In this document: positions 36,425 to 45,275 of the stretch, piece after piece
Layout: each line of letters begins with the position of its first letter
Position numbering within the stretch: the first letter of the stretch is position 1
From: Geobacteraceae bacterium
GTDB taxonomy: Bacteria; Desulfobacterota; Desulfuromonadia; Geobacterales; Geobacteraceae
DNA length: 64,000 bases
Assembly (NCBI GenBank): GCA_009773645.1
Contig: WSYB01000014.1
Span: forward strand, 57,571-121,570
Direction of reading: 5' to 3'
Notes under the pieces: generated by a model
What the model was told of the DNA's origin: nothing
The model's database searches: none
The model's input: the letters and a program-made list of their open reading frames with translations, nothing else
Program-made: the position numbers and the translations under genes

Positions 36425-37976
36425 GGCTTTTTGGCTGTCGTAGACCTTCACCTCCTCCTGCCCCGAGACCAGCCATCTGATTTTCCGGGAGATGGCCGCG
36501 GCTTCGATCCGCCGCTTTTCCTCGCTGTTTGCCCCGACCCCTATGGTCAACAGCTCTACGCACGGGGTTTCGTCCCAGTCATTGCGCTGCGGTTCCAGAT
36601 GGTCACCGGCGCCGTAATCTGTCTCAAAGTCCGAGCCTCCTCCCTGCATGACCCGGCTGAAGAAGCTGTTAACAAATGCGATTATACCCTGGCGGGAACG
36701 GAAGGACTCCTGGAAATAGAGGTTCTGTCCGCCGCCGTCGCGGATTTCGGCTTGCGCCTGGGCAAACACGGCCACGTCGGCGCCGCGGAAGGGACTGCTT
36801 CGGATCCCCGACGATGAACAGGCGTTGCCCTTCCCCGCAGAGGAGGCCCACCAGTTCCTTTTGCAGCGGGTTAGTGTCCTGGAACTCGTCCACCATGACC
36901 ACCGCAAATTTCTCCCGGTAGCCGGTACGCAGATGTTCATCCTTGTGGAGCAGGTCGCGGGTCTTGATCAGCAGGTCCTCGAAGTCGAGCACCCCGCGGC
37001 GCTCCTTGCGCAGGCGATACACGTCGGAAAGTCTTGCGGAGAGGAGAAGAAGGGCCGACACCAGCGGAGCGCTCCGCCGCTGCCAATATGCGGCCTGCAG
37101 GGCCGTAAAGCATTCTGTCAGCCGATCCCTGACCGGTTTTTCCTTCCCCCAGTTGCCGGCGACACAATTCCGCATGGCGTTTATGAGAAGGGGGGTTTCA
37201 CCGTTGTCGAGGGAGAGCTGTGGCCGGGCCTGGATCTCCGGCAGACCACGCAACTTTTGGTGGAATGAGAGTTCCTTCCCCGCCAGAATTCGCTGCACCT
37301 CGCATGACAGATCCCGCAGTTCAAAAACTTTTTCCTGGAACAGGCCGGCGGCTGCGGCATCCCACCTCTCCGCCATCTGCAAAATACCAGCATCGTCTTT
37401 GCCGCTGCCGGACCGCTTCCAGTGCAGGTCAAGCAGGTATTCGCCGAGACCTTTGCCGTGGCCTGCGCCGGATAGAGGAAAGTACTGCAAGAGAAGACGG
37501 ATTTCCGGACTGCCGGCCTTAAGTTCCCCCTCAATAACTTCATCCAGAGCCGCCAGCAGTTCTCCTCCCGTCGTCAGGTCGTCCAACAGGGTGAACGCCG
37601 GGTCTACTCCGGCTTCAGCGGGGTTTTCCTTTAAAATGCGGGAGCAAAAGGCATGGAACGTGGCAATACCGGCAGCAGGGAGAGACCGCAGCAATCGTTC
37701 CCAATCGGCAGAAGCATCTCCTGTCGTCAGTCGTTTCCTGATCTCCCGGCGAACCCGCTCCTTCATCTCCACTGCGGCCTTTTCGGTAAAGGTGATCGCC
37801 ACGATCTCTTCCACCGAAAGGGGTCGAGGAAGAGCGGTTTCGCCGGCGAGAAGCCGCAGATAGAGCTCAACAAGCGCGGCTGTCTTTCCCGAACCCGCGC
37901 CGGCCGAGACCACAATGTCGCTCTCGAACCGGAACACCTTCTGTTTTACGTCAGACCATTCCATATATACCTTTTT

Positions 37977-38248
37977 GCCACGGAGACACAGAGGCACAGA
38001 GAAAAACCAAAAAACCTTGAATAGGACGCGGATCAAATCTGAAAATGCGGATTTAAAGGCCTTAAAACATTTGTTGAGTCCCCCTTTATGAAAGGGGGAT
38101 TTAGGGGGATTTGCCTTTGATTGCCGCTGAGAAATCCCCCCTTGCCCCCCTTTCCAAAGGGGGGTAACATCTTGCGGAAGATTGGTGCTTATCAGGTTAT
38201 TTTATAGTCTTTCTCTGTGGAACTCTGTGTCTCCGTGTCTCTGTGGCA
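37977..38248. repeat. Mosaic of three dispersed repeats between the helicase and RluA genes
   Basis: This 292-base gap has no gene. Its ends are inverted copies of a CACAGAGACAC-type repeat (37977-38004 and 38210-38248). Inside are a second copy of the 29-base unit of 8800-8828 (38024-38052) and a hairpin repeat rich in GGGGGATTT/AAATCCCCC (about 38077-38166). Confidence 0.8.
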
Positions 38249-38256
38249 GGTTTTGT

Positions 38257-39147
38257 TCAGGTGCGGTTGACATCTATTCCGAAGGAGCCGCATACTCTGA
38301 CGAACGCCTCATCCGGCGGCGCCGTTGCCTTTATCTCCCTTCCGTCCATTGCCCGGAACGCCATGGAGTGGCAGTGGAGCATCATGCGGGGGGCGTGAAT
38401 ACCACCGTAAGTCGTGTCACCGATGATGGGGAAGCCGCCGTGGGCGAGATGAACCCGGATCTGATGGGTGCGGCCGGTGAGAGGCCTTGCCTCCACCAGA
38501 GCTGCCCCCTCTCCTTGAAGCAGGAGCCGGAACGCGGTGCGCGCCTCCTTGCCGGGAAGCGCCACTCCGTATCTGAATTTGTTTATCTTGGCTATGGGGG
38601 CGTCGGTTGTCCAGCATTCCTCATCGGGAATGCCGGAAATAAGCGTCCAGTAGACCTTCTCCACTTTCCCACCCTTTAACAGCGCCGAGATGTGAGTGGC
38701 GGCGCGCTTGGTCTTCGGGAAGAACATCACTCCCGAGGTCCCCCGGTCGAGGCGATGGATCACTCTGGCCGGTTCTTTGAGCCCCCGCGACTTCATGTAT
38801 TCGCCCACCGCGTATTCCACGGTCCCCTTCAACTGGTAGGGAGTGCGCTGACTGTTGATGCCCACTCCCTTGTTCACTGCCAGGCATTCCGTGTCTTCAT
38901 AAAGGAGATCCTCCTTTGCGAAGACCAAATCCACGCGCCGTTCCGGCTCCATCACTCCCAGCGTGATTTCATCTCCTTCCCTCAGGGTGCGCGACGCCAC
39001 CCTCACCAGAGTCTGCGAGACTGTGCACCCCCCCCAGTCGATGATCTTTCTGATCTCACCCTTTGAGAGTTGCGGGAAAAGCGCCTTGGCAGCATCATCG
39101 AGACGCATTCCGGACTGCTCTTCCTTCACCACGGCGTTCAGAATCAC
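38257..39147 (-). CDS. RluA-family pseudouridine synthase
   Basis: 296 residues. It isomerises uridine to pseudouridine in rRNA or tRNA. An N-terminal S4 domain (about 10-65) is followed by the catalytic domain with HRLDRGTSGVMFF, where the Asp is the nucleophile, then the RPLTGRTHQIRVHLAHGGFPIIGD motif. Which RNA site it modifies (RluA, C or D class) cannot be told. It overlaps the NUDIX gene by four bases (ATGA), so the two are co-translated. Confidence 0.92.
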   Translation of the reverse strand: MILNAVVKEEQSGMRLDDAAKALFPQLSKGEIRKIIDWGGCTVSQTLVRVASRTLREGDEITLGVMEPERRVDLVFAKEDLLYEDTECLAVNKGVGINSQRTPYQLKGTVEYAVGEYMKSRGLKEPARVIHRLDRGTSGVMFFPKTKRAATHISALLKGGKVEKVYWTLISGIPDEECWTTDAPIAKINKFRYGVALPGKEARTAFRLLLQGEGAALVEARPLTGRTHQIRVHLAHGGFPIIGDTTYGGIHAPRMMLHCHSMAFRAMDGREIKATAPPDEAFVRVCGSFGIDVNRT

Positions 39148-39665
39148 AGTCCCCGTCCCCCCGCCCGGAACAGGGCGGCGATGGTCTTGCCGTCGCTGAT
39201 CGTTCCGTCCATGGCCATCTGCATTGCCGCTCCTAACGGGAGGCGTACGGTTTCGATATCCTCGTAATCCTCCTGTTTGTCCTCCTTCTGGATCAGGCCG
39301 GTGGCCAGGAAGAGGTGGATGACTTCATCGAAGACGCCGGGGGAGGGGTAAACGTTACCTAGCGATTCCAGCCGCTCTGCCACTAGGCCGGTCTCCTCCC
39401 CAAGCTCCCGCATTCCGCACTTTGCAGGCTCCTCGCCGGCATCGAGGCGGCCGGCCGGCAGTTCCAGCATGACGGCATCGACTGCCGGGCGAAGCTGTCT
39501 GATCAGGGTAACTGTCCCGTCCTCGTGTAGCGGCAGCACCGCCACCCCTCCCGGATGCCGCACGATCTGATAGGTATGCCACCCCTTTTCCCCTATCCTT
39601 ACCTCCATCTGCTCGAGGTCTACCACCAGTCCTTCAAAGAGGACGGCACGGTTGCGCGTTTCCAT
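39144..39665 (-). CDS. NUDIX hydrolase, ADP-ribose pyrophosphatase-like
   Basis: 173 residues. The NUDIX box is complete (GRLDAGEEPAKCGMRELGEETGL reads GX5EX7REUXEEXGU, about residues 84-106). Upstream RQLRPAVD and the downstream proline (PSPGVFDEVIH) fit the ADP-sugar pyrophosphatase group. The start at 39665 has AAGGAG ten bases upstream; a further in-frame ATG 12 codons upstream has none. It is a housecleaning enzyme by family. Confidence 0.9.
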   Translation of the reverse strand: METRNRAVLFEGLVVDLEQMEVRIGEKGWHTYQIVRHPGGVAVLPLHEDGTVTLIRQLRPAVDAVMLELPAGRLDAGEEPAKCGMRELGEETGLVAERLESLGNVYPSPGVFDEVIHLFLATGLIQKEDKQEDYEDIETVRLPLGAAMQMAMDGTISDGKTIAALFRAGGRGL

Positions 39666-39796
39666 AGCTTCCGGTCTCCTTCGGAATATCCGTATACGCA
39701 TCTTAAAACCCCCTTCTTTTGAAGGGGAGGGAACGCTTAGCGCAATTTCATTTATCAGGCTCAAAAAATAACATTATCCTGGCAGTATGTGAAGTG

Positions 39797-39824
39797 TTGA
39801 TTTGCAAGCAGAGGGTGTTAAGAT
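39797..39824 (+). promoter_or_regulatory. Candidate promoter of the dodecin gene
   Basis: TTGATT (39797-39802) and TAAGAT (39819-39824) with a 16-base spacer, 32 bases before the dodecin start. An imperfect match. Confidence 0.4.
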
Positions 39825-39856
39825 TTACACAAATTCACGCATAAGAGGAGGGAGTT

Positions 39857-40075
39857 ATGTACGGTCAGGACAGGGTCTACAAAAAGGTGGAAGTGATCGG
39901 GGTCTCCAAAGGAGGTATTGAGGCGGCTATCCAGGCGGCGGTGGACAAGGCCCACAAAACCCTGGATAAGCTCTCCTGGTTTGAGGTGGAGGGTATCCGC
40001 GGCCACGTGGGGGATGACGGCAAAATCACGGAGTACCAGGTAGTGCTCAAGGTAGCTTTCCAGCTGAAGGATTGA
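39857..40075 (+). CDS. Dodecin, flavin-binding storage protein
   Basis: 72 residues, full family length. Dodecins form hollow 12-mers that hold flavin dimers and buffer free FMN or riboflavin. The sequence shows YKKVEVIGVSKGGIEAAIQAAV, the flavin-stacking Trp in LSWFEVEGIRG, and a YQVVLKVAF end strand. AGGAGGGAG precedes the ATG. It is a single-gene unit with a hairpin behind it. Confidence 0.94.
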   Translation: MYGQDRVYKKVEVIGVSKGGIEAAIQAAVDKAHKTLDKLSWFEVEGIRGHVGDDGKITEYQVVLKVAFQLKD

Positions 40076-40102
40076 ATCATGCGATCATGTTGGCGAGTTT
40101 GA

Positions 40103-40132
40103 GACCTGCCAGGTTTCCAAAACCTGGCAGGT
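40103..40132. terminator. Hairpin after dodecin
   Basis: GACCTGCCAGGTTT pairs with AAACCTGGCAGGTC around a short loop. The T-run after it is interrupted (TTAGTTTG), so it may be a weak terminator. Confidence 0.65.
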
Positions 40133-40263
40133 CTTAGTTTGTTTGGTGCATGTCTTATTATGCCCAAGAACCGCAGCAGGCATATAAAGATGGTATATTT
40201 TCCGGTTGTCTGATATAGTTTTCCCGGCGTGACAATGACAATCAAGAAAGGCGGAAAACATTA

Positions 40264-40719
40264 ATGGCACAGGCAAAAAACGGGGACAAGGTCAAGGTTC
40301 ATTACACGGGAAAACTTGAAGACGGTACGGTGTTTGATTCATCCGAGTGTTATGATGAGGATGATTGTGGCTGTGGATCAGGCCCGCTTGAATTCATCAT
40401 CGGTGAAGGACAGGTAATTCCCGGTTTTGAACAGGCGGTTGTCGGCATGAACGACGGCGAGTCGAAAACCGTCACGATCCCCGTTGACCAGGCCTATGGA
40501 GAGAGGGTTGAAGAGATGGTTGCGGTGGTTGACCGCAAAGAGATACCGGCGGACCTCAGGCTGGAAGTGGGCGGTCAACTGGAGGTAACTCACGAAGACG
40601 GACACGCCTTTCCGGTCATTATTACGGAGGTCACCGAAGCAAAAGTCACCCTGGACGCCAACCATCCTCTGGCAGGACATGAACTGACCTTCGATATCAA
40701 GCTTGTGGAGATCGGCTGA
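40264..40719 (+). CDS. SlyD-like FKBP-type peptidyl-prolyl isomerase
   Basis: 151 residues. A folding helper that flips proline bonds. The FKBP core VKVHYTGKLEDGTVFDSS and PLEFIIGEGQVIPGFEQAVVGM are present, with an insert-in-flap domain (about 75-130, TIPVDQAYGER) as in SlyD. Unlike typical members, a 12-residue acidic, cysteine-containing insertion (CYDEDDCGCG) sits between the first strand and the PLEF motif, possibly a metal site. The His-rich tail of E. coli SlyD is missing. Confidence 0.92.
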   Translation: MAQAKNGDKVKVHYTGKLEDGTVFDSSECYDEDDCGCGSGPLEFIIGEGQVIPGFEQAVVGMNDGESKTVTIPVDQAYGERVEEMVAVVDRKEIPADLRLEVGGQLEVTHEDGHAFPVIITEVTEAKVTLDANHPLAGHELTFDIKLVEIG

Positions 40720-40745
40720 ATACACTGCTATACGAACATGCCGTC

Positions 40746-40791
40746 AAAAGAAGAGGGGATAGGTGAATATACCTTGTCCCCTCTTCTTTTT
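40746..40791. terminator. Bidirectional intrinsic terminator
   Basis: AAAAGAAGAGGGGA pairs with TCCCCTCTTCTTTT. The stem serves the FKBP gene on the plus strand and the ferritin-like gene on the minus strand. Confidence 0.92.
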
Positions 40792-40792
40792 G

Positions 40793-41275
40793 TTAACCTT
40801 CTGGAAGGAAATGCTGCTCGTACAGGTCTTCCAGGGACTGGATGTGGCGGGTCTCATCCGCCAGCAGGCGCTGGAAAAGAGCGGCCATGGGCGCCCCGGC
40901 GCACCCCTGCGACATCCGTTTATAGAAATCGATGGAACCGTTCTCCAGGTGGATCGCGTAGGCAAGTGCTTCCCGCACGTCCGAGTCGGGACGCAGTTCC
41001 TTTTTGGCAAGGACGTAATTGAGGTTCATGGTCGGGACCGGGCGGGTCAAATCCCCTTCTCCCCCCATATATCCATCCACCAGGGCCTTCTCCAACTGAT
41101 GCTTATGATCAAGCTCATCCAGGGCGGCGTCCCTGAGGATCTCCCGCGCACCCTTGTTCTTCACCTTGCGAATGGCCTCCAGGTAGTGCCTGAACCCTTC
41201 TTCTTCCATTTTCACGGCCATCTCGACTGCGGCCTCAAACGTATAACAAACCTCTCCCTGTTCGTTCATCTGCAT
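40793..41275 (-). CDS. Ferritin-like/rubrerythrin-type diiron protein
   Basis: 160 residues, four-helix bundle. Candidate iron ligands lie in KMEEEGFRHYLEA, LDELDHKHQLEKA, HLENGSIDFYKR and ADETRHIQSLEDLY, matching the E...ExxH spacing of rubrerythrin-like proteins. There is no rubredoxin domain. Such proteins handle peroxide or iron in anaerobes. The start at 41275 follows AGGAGGTGTC; an upstream ATG has no site. Confidence 0.87.
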   Translation of the reverse strand: MQMNEQGEVCYTFEAAVEMAVKMEEEGFRHYLEAIRKVKNKGAREILRDAALDELDHKHQLEKALVDGYMGGEGDLTRPVPTMNLNYVLAKKELRPDSDVREALAYAIHLENGSIDFYKRMSQGCAGAPMAALFQRLLADETRHIQSLEDLYEQHFLPEG

Positions 41276-41445
41276 GACACCTCCTGCCTCTGAAGAATAA
41301 TGGAACTTTTTTAACACACCAGTGAAATAATCACAAGTGCAATGTCTCCTGCTTTATGGATTGTCTCCCCTTTTCTTCGCACGGAGTTATCCGCATTTTT
41401 GTAAAAACCTGAAAACGGCAATTGAACGCGGGAAACACAACTACC

Positions 41446-42921
41446 CTATTCCACCCTTTTGATTGACACCGCGCTGGCCCCTTTGTCAACAATTCCTTCC
41501 TTCTTGACAACCTCCAGGAGTATCAGCTCTTTCCCGGCTTCGTCGTATGAAAAATCCGCCAGATAGTTCTGATTCTCCTTGGTACGCCACTTTTCCTCAA
41601 GGGAAGAGCCGTTCCAGGTAAAGCAGAACACCGAATTCTTCCGGTATGATCGGTTGTTGCCGACCACGAATGTTCCGCTGTTTCTGGGTACAATAATCTC
41701 ACCGGCCTTATTCACTGCAATTCGCTGTTCCAGAAAAATCCAGCGGTACTGGTCGCCGGTAAACCTCATCCTGGTAATGTCATCCCGTTTGAAATACATT
41801 TCGGAGCCGCCGAATTTGTCACTGCTGCGCCACAGCTCTTCACCATCGACGGAATAAACGACAAGATACCCGTCTTCATTGATAACCACGTAATGACTCT
41901 TGCCCGCTCCATCCGTAAAACGATTGAAGTTGTAAATATGCCCGAACCGGGGGAGCGTTATGGGGGTTTTCAAGTCGTATTTTTCCCCGATTTTTACCAG
42001 TTCATGAACATTTCCGTAAAAATCGGCATCCCTTCCCATCTGCTGGGCATAAACCCTTTTTTCCTTTCCCTCCAGCGCAATTGCCCGGAAATAATAGGGG
42101 AGAGCCCCGGCGATTTTCTTCAAATTGTCGCCGTCAACAGTCCATACCTGCGAAGCCAGCGCCTCTCCGCTCATGGCGGTTACATAAATCTCGGGTTTTC
42201 CATCCCCGTCCAGATCGGCCGTATCTATCCCCAGTACCTGCTCATCAGTCTTGAATGCATACTCCGCGACCAGCTTCAACTCCTTCCCCTGCCGATAGAA
42301 CTTCAGTGTATGGCTCCCCGCAACAAATAGCTCCCGCTCGCCATCACCGACAGTTCTTCCCACTGCAAGACCTGTCATTGCCCCCGCAATCCTCTGACTG
42401 ATCCAGCCTGAAGCAACATCTTTCGCCGCCGGTTGTGGCTTGACAATCTCTGCCGGCGCGGGGACAGCTGCTTCGGGTTTGGGGACGACAGGCGGTGCCG
42501 CCGCCAAGGGAGCAGTGGTTACCTGAGCATGACTTTTAAGAATCTCGGACTTGAGCTTCTGGGCTATCCTGCCTACCGCCGGTATCAATTCATCCTGACC
42601 CTCCCCCTGCTCGAAAACCCGCGTCAGTACCCTTCCAGACGGTTCCTTCGCAACCGCATCAAGGCTGTACACCTTGCCTATCACTACGTAACTCCCACTC
42701 ACCAGGACGTCCGCGCCGGTGGCAGCATCAACGGTCAATATGGTTTCGTCGTTCAGGCGTGACGAGAGGAGGGTCTGCAGGGTTCCCTTCAGTTCATCCC
42801 TCCCTTGCATGCCGCTGACCGCAAATTCTCCCACATAGGCCTTGATCTGGGCTGCGGCGGCACAGGTTCCCGTCAAAAATACGGCAAGCAGGAAAGATAT
42901 GATAATTACTTTATTTTTCAT
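41446..42921 (-). CDS. Exported protein with VCBS/FG-GAP-like repeats
   Basis: 491 residues. A signal peptide ends near CAAAA. Residues 25-135 resemble a periplasmic domain that builds a dynamic-range or flavinylation-type curli/TolB-like fold (VGEFAVSG, LQTLLSSRLNDE, VSGSYVVIGKV). A Pro/Ala linker (about 140-165) follows, then beta-propeller-type repeats with DLDGDGKPEIYV and related strands. The function is unknown; it is likely periplasmic or surface-located. AGGAGC lies before the start. Confidence 0.75.
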   Translation of the reverse strand: MKNKVIIISFLLAVFLTGTCAAAAQIKAYVGEFAVSGMQGRDELKGTLQTLLSSRLNDETILTVDAATGADVLVSGSYVVIGKVYSLDAVAKEPSGRVLTRVFEQGEGQDELIPAVGRIAQKLKSEILKSHAQVTTAPLAAAPPVVPKPEAAVPAPAEIVKPQPAAKDVASGWISQRIAGAMTGLAVGRTVGDGERELFVAGSHTLKFYRQGKELKLVAEYAFKTDEQVLGIDTADLDGDGKPEIYVTAMSGEALASQVWTVDGDNLKKIAGALPYYFRAIALEGKEKRVYAQQMGRDADFYGNVHELVKIGEKYDLKTPITLPRFGHIYNFNRFTDGAGKSHYVVINEDGYLVVYSVDGEELWRSSDKFGGSEMYFKRDDITRMRFTGDQYRWIFLEQRIAVNKAGEIIVPRNSGTFVVGNNRSYRKNSVFCFTWNGSSLEEKWRTKENQNYLADFSYDEAGKELILLEVVKKEGIVDKGASAVSIKRVE

Positions 42922-42941
42922 GGTTGCTCCTGTTGGGATAG

Positions 42942-42971
42942 AAAAAGGGCGAACCAGCCGGTCCGCCCCTT
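42942..42971 (-). terminator. Intrinsic terminator, minus strand
   Basis: Read on the minus strand, a GGGCGGACC...GGTTCGCCC stem is followed by TTTTT. It closes the transcript of the small exported protein at 43002-43274. Confidence 0.7.
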
Positions 42972-43001
42972 AACATCGGTGCTGCATAACAAAGAAATCA
43001 A

Positions 43002-43274
43002 CTATGGTTTCAGGAGGTTGTCCAGCATCTTGTCTGCTTCGTCCAGCTTCTCCTGCAACTTCTTGATCTCCTCAGCAGAGTAGACTTTCTTCCCCTTCTT
43101 GATCTCGGCCTGCAGTTTCTTGATCTTCTTCTGGATGCTGTCAACCTCAGATGTGCATCCCTTGGAAGCGAGGAGACATTGGTCCTTTTCTTCCTTCGTC
43201 ATTTCCGCGGCAAACACAGGAACCGTTGCCGACATCATGAATGCTGCGCAAAGCAGCACGGCAATCTTTTTCAT
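43002..43274 (-). CDS. Small exported coiled-coil protein
   Basis: 90 residues. A signal peptide ends near PVFAAE. The rest is a charged coiled coil rich in Lys and Glu (IQKKIKKLQAEIKKG, EEIKKLQEKLDEADKML) with two cysteines near the mature N-terminus. GGAGGTTTGACCC precedes the ATG. No family recognised. It lies just downstream of the porin gene and may share its transcript or act with the porin. Confidence 0.75.
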   Translation of the reverse strand: MKKIAVLLCAAFMMSATVPVFAAEMTKEEKDQCLLASKGCTSEVDSIQKKIKKLQAEIKKGKKVYSAEEIKKLQEKLDEADKMLDNLLKP

Positions 43275-43358
43275 GGGTCAAACCTCCTTGCGTAGTTTCG
43301 TTGCATATTGCATCGAGCAGCGGCCTGTATGGCGCACAGCCGCTGCGTCGGTCAGAAA

Positions 43359-44714
43359 TCAAAAGACGTAGCTTAGCTGAACATTGGCCATGTAGGGGTT
43401 GGTGGCATCTATGACACCGAAGCCACTGATAACCTGTCCGCTTTTCCCGCCAAGGCCGTCGCCCAGGAGCAGGTAGGCAGCGGCCACGCTGGCCGTCAGG
43501 TTGTCATACAGCTTGTACCCCACCTGGGCATTGACCTCGGTTCCCAGGGACTTCTTCTCAACAGCAGAGCGAGCATGGGCGGTCTCGGCATAGCCGACAT
43601 TGGCATTGTAGAAGAGCTTGTTGACCGTGCCTTCGTAGCCGGCAAATATGCCCCAGAGGCCGCGGCCGCCGACGGTATTATCGGTGCCGAGAACCGACGT
43701 GGAGCTGTTGACTGCCTGGCCATTGCGAATGAGGAGCCACATATTGGCTGGGTTGAAATAGGTGGTGGGACCCGAAATGGTCTGGAAATCTCCACGGTCG
43801 CCCGTGGTGGTGTTGCCTTCGCCGGAGAGGTAGATGGCGGCAAAATTAACGGAACCCGGACCCGCCTTCACCTTGCCGGTGGTGCCGGCAATGTAGGCAG
43901 AGATATCGCGGTTTGACGTTTTGTTGAAATCGCCAAACTGGTACCCGGCGAAGACGTCCACGGCAGCCGGGCCGAACTTCGCGGCGGCATTGGCGCCGAC
44001 CATGTGCAGGAGTTCAAAGGCGGGAGATGTGGCACTGGCATCGTTCTGGACGTTGTAGTAATTGACTCCGACTGTCAGGTCCTTGGTGACGGCATACTTG
44101 CCGTCAAGAACGATCAGGTCGGCGGTTTTTTTGCCGGGGTCCTGGTCGCCGGCTGCGTCCTGGTCATTAAACCGGAACCAGCCGAGGGAGACGGTCAAGG
44201 GGTCGAATTTCTTAGTGGCATAGACGCCGGTCATGTCGGCGAGGAGGAAGAGGCTCTTGTAGGAGTCGGCCCAGGGCTGGATGCCGGCCTTGACGTTGGT
44301 GCCGGTAATCGGGCAGTTGAAGTCGAGGTAGACATTCTTGGTCTCGAGGGTCAACTGGTCGGCGTCGAGGTTGCCTGCGTCATTGCCAGTCGTGCCTTTG
44401 TAGCCACCGGTCACACCGCCAAAGCGGCTGTCCAACTCGAAATGGGTCACCAGCTTCAGGTCATCGTTGGCCTTGGCGATGTACTGGAGACGGGCCCGCT
44501 GCTCGGCGAACAAACCGGAGTTGGCCCCGCGCTTCAAATGTGCTTGCGCGGCGGCCCCGGTAGCAAATGTGCTCCCATTGAAGAAGTTGGTTTGGTACGT
44601 GAAGAATTTGAACATCCCGTGAAACTCGTTCTCCAGCGCCATGGCGGGCACTGCTGTGGCGGCGGTCAACGCACCTGCTGCTGCGACTGCCAAAAGCTTC
44701 TTTTTGATACTCAT
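43359..44714 (-). CDS. Outer-membrane porin
   Basis: 451 residues. The signal peptide ends near VPAMALE. The mature protein has many alternating amphipathic beta strands (for example LTVGVNYYNV and VDVFAGYQFGD) and ends in a phenylalanine (QLSYVF), the usual signal for outer-membrane assembly. It probably forms a general or solute-selective channel. The start at 44714 has GGAGGCAAAA; an ATG five codons upstream overlaps that site. A long leader with a predicted terminator lies upstream. Confidence 0.85.
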   Translation of the reverse strand: MSIKKKLLAVAAAGALTAATAVPAMALENEFHGMFKFFTYQTNFFNGSTFATGAAAQAHLKRGANSGLFAEQRARLQYIAKANDDLKLVTHFELDSRFGGVTGGYKGTTGNDAGNLDADQLTLETKNVYLDFNCPITGTNVKAGIQPWADSYKSLFLLADMTGVYATKKFDPLTVSLGWFRFNDQDAAGDQDPGKKTADLIVLDGKYAVTKDLTVGVNYYNVQNDASATSPAFELLHMVGANAAAKFGPAAVDVFAGYQFGDFNKTSNRDISAYIAGTTGKVKAGPGSVNFAAIYLSGEGNTTTGDRGDFQTISGPTTYFNPANMWLLIRNGQAVNSSTSVLGTDNTVGGRGLWGIFAGYEGTVNKLFYNANVGYAETAHARSAVEKKSLGTEVNAQVGYKLYDNLTASVAAAYLLLGDGLGGKSGQVISGFGVIDATNPYMANVQLSYVF

Positions 44715-44844
44715 TTTTGCCTCCTTCATTGTTGATTAAAACTCATAATAATAAATTCATAGCATGCCGTGAAACTAAACCTGTTATCACCACCTTTCTG
44801 AATAAAAGTTCCTTCGGTTAATCCGGCAAATCAATTCCCCCTCC

Positions 44845-45182
44845 AAATAAAAAGCCCCGTTCCCCTCCGCGCGCAAAGCTGCGACAGACGAAACAGGGCT
44901 CTGGAACATCCTTTTTGCGCTGCGAAGCTCGGATTCCGTTCTATGCCGGGTTTTTCAGTTTTAAATGAAGTCTGGTTCATTGCCACCTGTGGATTTGTAC
45001 GATGTTTATTGAACTTAACCCCCAAATTACCGGTTTTCAACCGCCCAAGGCAATTGTTACCACAACAAGCAACGATTCGTTAGTTCTCCACGACCCATTC
45101 CCGCAGCCGGCATGGCTTTACAGGATAACTTTTCGCCATGCGCCCATTCTGCAAGCATCCGCAAACAATGTTTTAAATTTTG
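44845..45182 (-). ncRNA. Candidate attenuated leader or small RNA upstream of the porin gene
   Basis: A promoter just upstream would start a transcript near 45182. It contains the hairpins GCATGGC/GCCATGC and GGAATCC/GGATGTTCC, and ends in an AGCCCTGTT/AACGGGGCT stem with UUUUUAUUU. The segment GCGCAAA before the terminator can pair with TTTGCGC inside its loop, so alternative folding is possible. No known riboswitch class was matched. Confidence 0.35.
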
Positions 45183-45188
45183 TCAACC

Positions 45189-45216
45189 AATATACGAATT
45201 TTCAAACAAAAGTCAA
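45189..45216 (-). promoter_or_regulatory. Promoter on the minus strand upstream of the porin leader
   Basis: Read on the minus strand: TTGACT (45216-45211), a 16-base spacer and TATATT (45194-45189). A good sigma-70-type match. Confidence 0.6.
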
Positions 45217-45240
45217 GCAAAAACTCCCGGCAGCACAAGA

Positions 45241-45275
45241 AAAAAGCACCAGAGTAATTGCATCTGGTGCTTTTT
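45241..45275 (-). terminator. Intrinsic terminator after the epimerase gene
   Basis: AAAAAGCACCAGA and TCTGGTGCTTTTT form a stem with U-runs in both directions. On the minus strand it ends the epimerase transcript. Confidence 0.88.

Larger units (their letters stand above)
34448..37964 (-). pseudogene. AddA/UvrD-like helicase-nuclease gene, frameshifted
   Basis: Two reading frames together cover one long ATP-dependent helicase/exonuclease of the AddA/RecB type. The N-terminal part (from ATG 37964, AAAGGT upstream) has Walker A SAGAGSGKTAALVE, ITFTEKAA and the DEFQDTNP box. The C-terminal part has VRLMTVHQSKGLEFPVVF, FYVALTRSRDYL, and a RecB-type nuclease motif (AMDLVAEG with VYDYK and YRFQLGTY). 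The frames break at about 36791/36792: FIVGDPKQS runs out of frame where QSIYRFRGA is expected, while FRGADVAVF continues in the other frame. Restoring eight bases would give one 1174-residue protein. No AddB partner is present. In-gene heptamer tracts lie at 36023-36057 and 36362-36424. Confidence 0.85.

Noticed and set aside
44845..45182. c-di-GMP or cGAMP (GEMM) riboswitch in the porin leader
   Set aside because: A TGTAAAGCC piece resembles the GCAAAGCC motif, but the paired CAAACC element and the tetraloop receptor are not found, so the class was not assigned.
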